NCBI RefSeq assembly: GCF_014898075.1
Contig: NZ_CP062976.1
Span: forward strand, 1,364,001-1,428,000
Direction: 5' to 3'
DNA: 64,000 nucleotides
Source: Neisseria yangbaofengii
GTDB taxonomy: Bacteria > Pseudomonadota > Gammaproteobacteria > Burkholderiales > Neisseriaceae
Position numbers and translations under genes: made by a program. Under the pieces are notes generated by a model. That model saw only the letters and a list, made by a program, of their open reading frames with translations. It searched no databases and was not told where the DNA came from. This document shows, in pieces, positions 41,016 to 48,600 of this stretch. Each line of letters begins with the position of its first letter. Within the stretch, counting starts at the first letter, position 1.

Positions 41016-41573
41016 ATGGAAAATCAAGATATTGAATTTTACGAAGAAATGAAAGAAAAATATAAAAATGATGTAGGAATGTTAGTAACCTTCGCCGGCG
41101 ATCAAGGAGATATAGCCTTCTTACAAGAACTAGCGGAAACAGGCCGGTTTAATCCATTAGCAACCACCCCTCTCGAAGGGTGGAGTTATTTGCACAAAGT
41201 TAATCTTGGAGAAGCATGCCCCTTATCAACCATCCGCTTTTACTTGGACAAAGGCGTAGCAGTCAATGCCCAAGACTGCTACGGCATGACACCGCTGCAC
41301 TATGCGCTTCGTGCGCAAAACGCCGATGCTGCGATTGCCCTGCTGGAAGCAGGCGCAGATCCGAATATACCCAATATTGACAACCTGCGCCCTTTATCTA
41401 TGGTTGGGTATACCAAAGATAGGCTGGATGTATTGGAATTAATGCTAAAAAACGGAGGTAATGTCCATAATATTATTAATGATAATGAAACTATTTTGGA
41501 AAGTTGGAAGCCAAGTACTACTTCATCTCAATGGGAAATTGATATTTACGAATTGATGAAACAATATGCTTAA
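41016..41573 (+). CDS. Ankyrin-repeat protein, probable orphan immunity gene
   Basis: Protein of 185 residues, with an AAGGAAATAAT ribosome site before the ATG. Three ankyrin-type repeats can be traced at about residues 54-148: GWSYLHKVNLG, GMTPLHYALRAQNADAAIALLEAGADPN (core TPLHYA..ALLEAGADPN) and LRPLSMVGYTKDRLDVLELMLKNGG. There is no signal peptide or membrane helix. Ankyrin proteins are an established class of immunity proteins in polymorphic toxin loci. No toxin tip precedes this gene: it sits between the first immunity gene and the first silent cassette, so it may protect against a toxin no longer encoded here. Its first half is AT-rich and its middle is GC-rich, as if chimeric. Confidence 0.75.
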   Translation: MENQDIEFYEEMKEKYKNDVGMLVTFAGDQGDIAFLQELAETGRFNPLATTPLEGWSYLHKVNLGEACPLSTIRFYLDKGVAVNAQDCYGMTPLHYALRAQNADAAIALLEAGADPNIPNIDNLRPLSMVGYTKDRLDVLELMLKNGGNVHNIINDNETILESWKPSTTSSQWEIDIYELMKQYA

Positions 41574-41646
41574 GCAAGTGCAGGTACGGTTGGCTTCCCT
41601 AAGCGGTGTAACCGTACGCATGTCAGTAAACTTCATAAAAACGACA

Positions 41647-41688
41647 AGGCCGTCTGAAAAAACCTTTACTTTCTCTTTCAGGCAGCCT
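41647..41688. terminator. Hairpin of two different DUS dialects
   Basis: AGGCCGTCTGAA (41647-41658) faces TTCAGGCAGCCT (41677-41688), whose reverse complement AGGCTGCCTGAA is the form described for Simonsiella. The arms pair imperfectly. It lies between the ankyrin gene and the first cassette and is followed by TTTATTT. Confidence 0.5.
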
Positions 41689-41707
41689 TTATTTACCCGA
41701 AACAAGC

Positions 41708-44700
41708 ATGTTCAACGGCTACTACGAACAAAAACTGGTCAACGAACAAATCGCAAGGCTGACCGGCTACCGCCGCCTCGACGGTTATGCCAACGACGAA
41801 GTCCAGTTCAAAGCCCTGATGGAAGCCGGCATCACCTTCGCCCGCGAACAGCAGCTCACACCGGGCATCGCCCTTTCGCCAGAACAAGTAGCACGCCTCA
41901 CTTCCGACATTGTTTGGCTGGAACCCCAAACTCTTACCTTAATCGATGGCAGCACGGTTGATGTGTTGGCACCCAAAGTCTATCTCACCGTCAAACCCGG
42001 CGACATCAACGCCCACGGCGGTTTGATCAGTGCCGACCAACTGGCGATGGACGGCACGGGCAGCATCGTCAACAGCGGTACGTTGGCCGGGCGTAAAATC
42101 GCCGACCTATCCGCCACCGACATCACCAACAGCGGTGTGGTTCAAGGCGGTAAAGTGCGCTTACGCGGCCAAGATGTGAACATCGAAGGCGGCACCGTCG
42201 CCGCCGACACCCTGTTGGCCGTCGAGGCCGACCGCCTCCGCGTTGCCTCCACCACGGCTACCGGTGGCGATGAGCGCAACGGCCAAACCCAAATCGACCG
42301 CGTTGCCGGTTTGTATGTCAACAACGCTTCAGACGGCCTCTTAAGCCTCAAAGCCAACCAAAGCATCGACTTCGTCGCCGCCAATCTGCGTAACGAAGCG
42401 TCCAAAGGCAAAACCCAAATCGTTTCAGACGGCCGCATCGATTTGGGCACCGCCAAGCTCGAAGCCCACAGCAAATGGGGCGAACTGAGCGATAAAAACC
42501 ACCGCCATGTTGCCCAAACTTCCGAAGCGGGTACCGTCATCGGTGCGGCCGGCGATATCCTGCTTTCCGCCAAAGACGATTTGACCGTCCGCCAAGGCAG
42601 CATCGCCAGCGATAAAGGCAGGGTTACCCTCTCCGGCCGCAACGTCGACATCAGCGAAGGCCGTCAAACGCTGGATTTGGACGAATCAATCTACACCAAA
42701 TCGCGCGGCATCGCTTCCAAAACAACCGGCCTCGACCAATACCGCCGTCAGCACGACGAAGCGGTCGGCAGCGAAATCAGCGGCGGCAAAGTGTTGATTG
42801 CAGCCGATAACAATTTAACCGTACGCGGCGGCAACGTGGTTTCAGACGGCCTGACCGTGTTGACGGCGGGCAATGATGTCAACATCACCGCCGCGCAAAG
42901 CACCTATAACGACAGCGAATTCCACCAAACCAAAAAATCCGGCCTGATGGGTTCGGGCGGCATCGGTTTTACCGTCGGCAGCAAAAAAGACACCGCCGAC
43001 AGCGGCAGCCGTACCCGGGTGAATCACGGCTCGACCGTCGGCAGCTTAACAGGCGACACCGTCATTTCTGCCGAACAAAACTACCGCCAAACCGGCTCGA
43101 CCGTCTCCTCGCCCGAAGGCGACGTACTGATTCGTGCGCGCAACATCGACATTAAAGCGGCGCAGGATACTTACGCCACCGACTACCGGCAGACCCTCGA
43201 ACAAAAAGGCCTGACCGTAGCGGTCAACGTGCCCGTCGTTCAGGCCGTACAAAGCACAGCAGCCGCTGCCAAAACCGTCGGCAAAAGCAACAACGGCCGC
43301 GTCAATGCCATGGCCGCGGCCAATGCCGCATGGCAGACACGCAAGTTATTGGCCGAAGAAAGCAGTCCCGACAACCTCAAAGGCCTGGCAAACACCGCTG
43401 CCGCCCTATCCGCCGGCGATTGGCAATCTGCAGCAAACGCATCCAACGTCAGTGTCTCCCTTACCTACGGCCAACAAAAAAACACTGCCCAAAGCCACAG
43501 CGAAGGCAGTACCGCCCAAAGCAGCCAAGTCATCGGCGGCGGCCAAGTCAGCCTGATCGCCGACGAAGGCCGTCTGAACATCACCGGCTCAGATGCGGCC
43601 GGTAAAGAAGGCACATTATTGCGCGCCAAAGACATCGTACTGCAATCGGCCGAACAGAGCCACAGCGAACGCAGCGACAACCGCAGCAGCGGCGGGAACG
43701 CCGGCGTTGCCGTTGCATTTCAAAGCGGCAAACCGGTTATCGGCTTTACCGCCGGCGGCAACCACGGCAAAGGCTACGGCAACGGTGACGACGTAACCCA
43801 CCGCCATACCCACATCGGCGACAAAGACAGCCGCACCGTCATCCAAAGCAGCGGCGACACCACCCTCAAAGGCGCGCAGGTAAAAGGCAAAGGCGTTGCC
43901 CTTAGCACCCGAAACCTCAACATCGAAAGCATACAGGATAGCGCCGTCTACCGCAGCAAACAGCAAAACCTCAGCGGTTCGGTAACCGTCGGTTACGGCG
44001 CATCCGCGACTGCCGGCTACAACCAAAGCAAAACCAACGCCGACCACCGCAGTATCAGCGAACAAAGCGGCATCTTTGCCGGTGACGACGGCTTCCAAGT
44101 CAACGTGGCAAACCATACCGACTTAAAAGGCGGCATCATCACCGCCACCGAAACAGCCGAAAGCGAAGGCAGAAACCGCTTTCAGACGGCCTCAATCAGC
44201 CACAGCGACATTGAAAACCACAGCCGCTATGAAGGCGACGGCTTCGGCATTGGCGTATCAGGCAGCATCAGCGGCCAAAGCCTCGGCCAAACCGCACCTG
44301 CTGCCGACAGCCGCATCCAAACCGTCGCCGCTAAAAACGGTATCGACAGCAGCATCGGCTACGGCAGCGACGGCGGCAGTCAAAGCAGTGTTACCAAAAG
44401 CGGCATCGGCACGCGCAACATCATCATCGGCAACGATACCGACGGCACACAGGCAGCAGCGGCCTACACCGGCACCCGCAGCGAAACCGCCGAACAAAAC
44501 TCAGGCCGTCTGAACAACATCTTTGACAAAGAACGGGTGCAGAGCGAGATTGATTTACAGCGGAAGGTCAGTCAGGAATTCAGCAAAAATGTGCAGTCGG
44601 CCACCGGCGAAATCAACCAAAAACTGGATACGCTGAAAGAGCAGAAAGAAAAAGGCCTTATCAGCGAAACCGAGTACCGGCAAAAAGCAGGTAACTGGCA

Positions 44701-45661
44701 GAAAGGCAAAGTGCTGCTCAACAGCATTGCCGCAGGCTTAAGTGCGCCCACCCAAAGCACAGCAGGCATTGCCGCCGCAGCGGCAAGTCCGGCCGTATCC
44801 TATCAAATCGGCCAACACTTCAAAGAACTGGCGCAACAGAATTCAGACGGCAAACTTACCGGTAAACAGGAAACCGCCCACATCCTAGCCCATACGGTAT
44901 TGGGTGCGGCCACCGCAGCGGCGGGAGGCAACAACGCCCTGGCCGGCGCCATCAGTGCCGGCAGTGCCGAAGCCGCCGCACCGTTAATCGGCAACTATCT
45001 CTACGGAGAAAAAGACGGCAGTAAGCTGACGGCGGAGCAGAAAGAAACCGTAACGGCGATTACAAACCTGTTGGGAACGGCTACGGGGACGGCGGTTGGG
45101 AACAGTACTGCGAATGCGGTGCAAGGCAGTCTGAATGCGGATAGTGCGGTGGAGAATAATGGTATTTTGGATAGAGATGGATTTACACCTGGTGAAAGAA
45201 ATAGAAACAGCCTTATTCAGGAATATGGTACGAGTCCCGATAAAATATCAACAATGATTAAACAAGGAAAATTGAAACTTACCAAAGAGTTAGCTGATTA
45301 TTTATATACAATTAATAAAAACCCTAATCTAATAATTGAGATACCCGATTCAGAAGAACCTTTACGCATAGTTTTATTAAACAAAGAATCTGGATGGAGA
45401 CCTAATTTAGCAAGACCTAATGAGGAAATACATGATGCTCGCGTTACATATACGTCATTTGGCCAATGGGCGATTTTTGGCAAAGTTATTGTCAGCAGAG
45501 ATATAAACACAGGAAAACTTCGTATTATTCCTGATAGATACGATTTTGAAATGCAAAAAGGGATTAGTAAAATTCCAAGAAACATAGAAACATTTTTGGG
45601 TTCTCCTGGTTCCGGAACTCCTTTCAAAATTGATTTTAAGGGAGAAATATTAATTGAATAA
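41708..45661 (+). CDS. Silent TpsA cassette 1 (tpsC type) with alternative toxin tip
   Basis: Frame of 1317 residues with no signal peptide and no secretion domain, so its product cannot be exported by TpsB as it stands. It begins at the same NGYYEQKLVNEQ block as TpsA residue 1181 and copies TpsA to about residue 2140. A different pre-VENN segment follows (SATGEINQKLDTLKEQ), then the shared pretoxin region and VENN at 45149-45160. The new tip of 166 residues (45161-45658) is AT-rich. Its second half has the order RVTYTSFGQWAIFGKVIV, a RIIPDRYDFEM motif, RNIETFLG and GTPFKIDFKGEI. A D-x-YDF motif followed by this layout recalls colicin-M-like lipid II-degrading domains; this is a tentative reading. 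The next gene overlaps its stop. Confidence 0.88.
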   Translation: MFNGYYEQKLVNEQIARLTGYRRLDGYANDEVQFKALMEAGITFAREQQLTPGIALSPEQVARLTSDIVWLEPQTLTLIDGSTVDVLAPKVYLTVKPGDINAHGGLISADQLAMDGTGSIVNSGTLAGRKIADLSATDITNSGVVQGGKVRLRGQDVNIEGGTVAADTLLAVEADRLRVASTTATGGDERNGQTQIDRVAGLYVNNASDGLLSLKANQSIDFVAANLRNEASKGKTQIVSDGRIDLGTAKLEAHSKWGELSDKNHRHVAQTSEAGTVIGAAGDILLSAKDDLTVRQGSIASDKGRVTLSGRNVDISEGRQTLDLDESIYTKSRGIASKTTGLDQYRRQHDEAVGSEISGGKVLIAADNNLTVRGGNVVSDGLTVLTAGNDVNITAAQSTYNDSEFHQTKKSGLMGSGGIGFTVGSKKDTADSGSRTRVNHGSTVGSLTGDTVISAEQNYRQTGSTVSSPEGDVLIRARNIDIKAAQDTYATDYRQTLEQKGLTVAVNVPVVQAVQSTAAAAKTVGKSNNGRVNAMAAANAAWQTRKLLAEESSPDNLKGLANTAAALSAGDWQSAANASNVSVSLTYGQQKNTAQSHSEGSTAQSSQVIGGGQVSLIADEGRLNITGSDAAGKEGTLLRAKDIVLQSAEQSHSERSDNRSSGGNAGVAVAFQSGKPVIGFTAGGNHGKGYGNGDDVTHRHTHIGDKDSRTVIQSSGDTTLKGAQVKGKGVALSTRNLNIESIQDSAVYRSKQQNLSGSVTVGYGASATAGYNQSKTNADHRSISEQSGIFAGDDGFQVNVANHTDLKGGIITATETAESEGRNRFQTASISHSDIENHSRYEGDGFGIGVSGSISGQSLGQTAPAADSRIQTVAAKNGIDSSIGYGSDGGSQSSVTKSGIGTRNIIIGNDTDGTQAAAAYTGTRSETAEQNSGRLNNIFDKERVQSEIDLQRKVSQEFSKNVQSATGEINQKLDTLKEQKEKGLISETEYRQKAGNWQKGKVLLNSIAAGLSAPTQSTAGIAAAAASPAVSYQIGQHFKELAQQNSDGKLTGKQETAHILAHTVLGAATAAAGGNNALAGAISAGSAEAAAPLIGNYLYGEKDGSKLTAEQKETVTAITNLLGTATGTAVGNSTANAVQGSLNADSAVENNGILDRDGFTPGERNRNSLIQEYGTSPDKISTMIKQGKLKLTKELADYLYTINKNPNLIIEIPDSEEPLRIVLLNKESGWRPNLARPNEEIHDARVTYTSFGQWAIFGKVIVSRDINTGKLRIIPDRYDFEMQKGISKIPRNIETFLGSPGSGTPFKIDFKGEILIE
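41717..44596 (+). repeat. Long direct repeat, cassette 1 copy (2880 bp)
   Basis: Partner of 36221-39100 in the same orientation. Recombination between the two copies would delete ~5.5 kb and place the cassette 1 tip and its immunity gene directly on the secreted tpsA, removing the current tip, its immunity gene and the ankyrin gene. Confidence 0.93.
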
Positions 45662-46067
45662 AAGATTAATAACTTTAATTATTTTCGGATTGTGGTTTAT
45701 ATTCTCATTTAAGTCAGAAGATTTGGAATTTGGTTTTTTTTATTTTAAAAAGTCTGAAAATATTAACTCAGGTATTCCTTTCAATTATTTTTTAATAGAT
45801 AAAAGGAATAATGGAGTAATTAATTTTTTTGTTAATGATATTATCGATAGTAATGGTTATGTTTATTTTTCATATATAGATGGTGAGTTAGATTATGATT
45901 TTTGTTATAAAAATCCTAATCTTAAATTAGCCAAAATAAATAAATCAACATATAAAATTGAAGAAATTCCAATTGAGCCAAATAAGAGAATATTTCATTC
46001 AATTAGCAAGGTTCAAGAATCTGATAAGGAATGGCTATCTAATATATCAAATAAGTGTAATCAATAA
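45654..46067 (+). CDS. Probable exported or anchored immunity protein for cassette 1 tip
   Basis: Protein of 137 residues starting at TTG 45654, overlapping the cassette stop by eight bases, with AAGGGAG ten bases upstream. An N-terminal hydrophobic segment (LITLIIFGLWFIFSF, about residues 5-19) looks like an uncleaved signal anchor. The rest is hydrophilic, Asn/Lys/Asp-rich and predicted to lie in the periplasm, with two Cys (DFCYKN, NKCNQ). Very AT-rich. Position and coupling indicate the cognate immunity gene. Export of the immunity domain suggests that the tip acts in the periplasm. Confidence 0.68.
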   Translation: MNKRLITLIIFGLWFIFSFKSEDLEFGFFYFKKSENINSGIPFNYFLIDKRNNGVINFFVNDIIDSNGYVYFSYIDGELDYDFCYKNPNLKLAKINKSTYKIEEIPIEPNKRIFHSISKVQESDKEWLSNISNKCNQ

Positions 46068-46153
46068 GTAAATTGACGTGACTAAATGTAAAATCAGTTA
46101 AAACTATCAAAGCAAGCCTTAGGGGGCTCGTTGTCCTCTCAACTGGTAAAGCG

Positions 46154-47821
46154 GTGACAATGTTAGGCCTTTACGCCGGTGACGACGGCTTCCAAGTCAA
46201 CTTGGCAAAACATACCGGCATCATTACCGCCACCGAAACAGCCGAAACGGCAGGCAGAAACCGCTTTCAGACGGCCTCAATCAGCCACGGCGACATTGAA
46301 AACCACAGCCGCTATGAAGGCGACGGCTTCGGCATCGGCGTATCAGGCAGCATCAGCGGCCAAAGCCTCGGCCAAACCGCACCTGCTGCCGACAGCCGCA
46401 TCCAAACCGTCGCCGCTAAAAACGGTATCGACAGCAGCATCGGCTACGGCAGCGACGGCGGCAGTCAAAGCAGTGTTACCAAAAGCGGCATCGGCACCCG
46501 CAACATCGTCATCGGCAACGACCCGACGGGCGAAGCAGCCAAAGCGGTTTACACCGACACCCGTACCGAAACCGCCGAACAAAACTCAGGCCGTCTGAAC
46601 AACATCTTTGACAAAGAACGGGTGCAGAGCGAGATTGATTTGCAGCGGAAGGTCAGTCAGGAATTCAGCAAAAATGTGCAGGAAGTCAGAACGGAAATCA
46701 ACCACAAAGCCGAAGGCTACAAAGCACTCGCCAAAGCAGCGGAAGACAAAGCTGCCCAAGCATTACAAAACGGCGATTTGAATGCCTACCGTGAAGCCGT
46801 ACAAACCGCCAATGAACACCATCAAAAGGCCGACAACTGGCAAAAAGGCGGCGTAGCCCTAGCTGCCGTGGCCACAGGTTTGAGCGCACCGACCGACAGC
46901 GCATTAGGCATAGCCGCCGCTACCGCCAGTCCGGCCGCTGCCTATCAAATCGGCCAATACTTCAAAGAACTGGCGCAACAGAATTCAGACGGCAATCTGA
47001 GCGCCAAACAGGAAACCGCCCACATCCTCGCCCATGCGGTATTGGGCGCAGCAACGGCAGCGGCGGGAGACAACAACGCCCTGGCCGGCGCCATCAGTGC
47101 AGGCAGTGCCGAAGCGGCTGCACCGTTAATCGGCAATTACCTTTACGGCGAGAAAGACGGCAGCAAACTGACGGCGGAGCAGAAAGAAACCGTAACGGCG
47201 ATTACAAACCTGTTGGGAACGGCTACGGGGGCGGCTGTTGGGAACAGTACTGCGAATGCGGTGCAAGGCAGTCTGAATGCGGATAGTGCGGTGGAGAATA
47301 ACTCCATCCTTTCCCGTACCGCCCGTACCCGTCTGAACCCTCAAAGCAAGGTTTTATATGACCGAATTATCCGAAAAGGTAATTTTCATACGGTAGAAGA
47401 TTTTAATCATGCCTATGCCCAATGTCCTAACAAAGCCTGCCAAAATGCTGTGGTTCAAGCGTTCCAAAAAGAAAGAGAACGTTTCTTTACCTATTTGGCA
47501 GATGAAATCAAAGATGGAAAGCAGAGGGAATTGTTGATTAAAGAGTTTGCTCCGGTGATGTCCGGTGAAAACTTGTTATTGGGCGGAAGATTCGGACAGG
47601 CGGCAATCAACTGGTCAGGCTATCAAGACGGTTTCCTAGCCCGTTTCCCTGACGCATGGATTGAAAAAGACAAAATTGCTCAAAAAACTGCGTCAGGCAT
47701 GAGTCTTGAACAGGCTGAACGATCGGCTATGAAAGAGATGCTGATTCCGCAAGCTATATCGGCTGCACTTGTTGGAGCTGCGGGTGTCCGTAAAATCAAT
47801 GAAACTATTAAAAAAAACTGA
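46154..47821 (+). CDS. Silent TpsA cassette 2, frame up to the A8 tract
   Basis: Frame of 555 residues (GTG 46154; ATG 46160 in frame) without signal peptide. It joins TpsA-like sequence at the LYAGDDGFQVN block (TpsA residue ~1965) and follows TpsA nearly exactly, including EVRTEINHKAEGYKALAK, to VENN at 47291-47302. The tip then begins with a module carrying a Cys pair (AQCPNKACQNAV) and a helical stretch (GYQDGFLARFPDAW, MKEMLIPQAISAALVGAAGV), like the entry domains of CDI toxins. The frame stops at TGA 47819 straight after eight consecutive A (47810-47817). The catalytic part continues in another frame. Confidence 0.82.
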   Translation: MTMLGLYAGDDGFQVNLAKHTGIITATETAETAGRNRFQTASISHGDIENHSRYEGDGFGIGVSGSISGQSLGQTAPAADSRIQTVAAKNGIDSSIGYGSDGGSQSSVTKSGIGTRNIVIGNDPTGEAAKAVYTDTRTETAEQNSGRLNNIFDKERVQSEIDLQRKVSQEFSKNVQEVRTEINHKAEGYKALAKAAEDKAAQALQNGDLNAYREAVQTANEHHQKADNWQKGGVALAAVATGLSAPTDSALGIAAATASPAAAYQIGQYFKELAQQNSDGNLSAKQETAHILAHAVLGAATAAAGDNNALAGAISAGSAEAAAPLIGNYLYGEKDGSKLTAEQKETVTAITNLLGTATGAAVGNSTANAVQGSLNADSAVENNSILSRTARTRLNPQSKVLYDRIIRKGNFHTVEDFNHAYAQCPNKACQNAVVQAFQKERERFFTYLADEIKDGKQRELLIKEFAPVMSGENLLLGGRFGQAAINWSGYQDGFLARFPDAWIEKDKIAQKTASGMSLEQAERSAMKEMLIPQAISAALVGAAGVRKINETIKKN

Positions 47822-48221
47822 AAGTTTTGATAATAAGCTCAAGCATACTTCAAACTTTGATAGTGATATTTCCAGAAGTATAGATAATTATTTAACACCA
47901 GCATCTAGTGTGAATGCCCAAAAAGCTTTACGCTCAAAATTATCTGGCTTGCAAGGAGCGCAAAAATCAGCTGTTAAAATCAGGAATTTACCTGATGGTC
48001 GTATAAGATATTATGATCGAGAAGTTCCTGCTAAAAAAGAAGGGCATACAAGAGGAGCTTCTTTTGTGACAGAATATAATCCTGCGACTGGTAATGTACG
48101 ACAATGGATGGAAAGTTATGATAGCAATGGAAATGTAATTAGAATACATCCTAAATCTATCAATGGCCAAACCATTTCTGGACAACATTATCCTCCAACA
48201 GGCTCTGAAATTAAGGATTAA
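47822..48221 (+). pseudogene. Out-of-frame toxin domain of cassette 2
   Basis: The frame open at 47769-48221 continues the toxin after the A8 tract: about 130 residues ending KDstop. Its conserved-looking core is NLPDGRIRYYDREVP, TRGASFVTEYNPATG, VRQWMESYDSNGNV, IHPKSINGQ and QHYPPTGSE. I recognise this as a recurrent C-terminal domain of CDI and Rhs proteins rich in Arg, His and Lys, probably an RNA/DNA-acting toxin, but cannot name the family with certainty. The disruption is a single-base length change in a homopolymer, so it could be reversible. Confidence 0.7.
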
Positions 48222-48225
48222 AGTA

Positions 48226-48501
48226 ATGATAGTTCATAACAATTTTGATAAAAAAAATTTTTTACATGAAATTTTTTATTTACAAAAAAATATAGAAAAT
48301 AATTTTAATGTAAATAAAATTTCCTCTCTTTCTATGGATATTTTGAATAAATATTCATCTGAGTTTAATTTAGAAAGCAGAAATATGATTATGCAGTTGA
48401 TTGCAATGGACATGGGAGAAGAGTTTGAACTAAGCAAAAATGAATGCTTAAAAGTTATAAAAGATATACTTAATTTTTTAGAAGTGCCTCCAAAAGGATA
48501 A
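48226..48501 (+). CDS. Probable immunity protein for cassette 2 tip
   Basis: Protein of 91 residues from ATG 48226 (MIVHNNFDKKNF), four bases after the toxin-domain stop and with GGA ten bases upstream. A longer frame from 48163 overlaps the toxin and is not needed. It is small, acidic, helical and soluble, with no membrane segment, and strongly AT-rich. This fits immunity to a cytoplasmic-acting enzyme. No named family recognised. Confidence 0.65.
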   Translation: MIVHNNFDKKNFLHEIFYLQKNIENNFNVNKISSLSMDILNKYSSEFNLESRNMIMQLIAMDMGEEFELSKNECLKVIKDILNFLEVPPKG

Positions 48502-48600
48502 TTTCTAAGAATAAGTAAGTTAACAAGTAGGTTGTAGCAACTGTATTCTTCATTATATGGGCAAAACTCATTGCCCGCATAATCAGGAGACTGTAATTAC

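Noticed and set aside
36221-44596. Possibility that the 2.88-kb repeat is a CRISPR-like or tandem array
   Set aside because: Only two long coding copies, no short regularly spaced repeats or spacers; no cas genes in the window.
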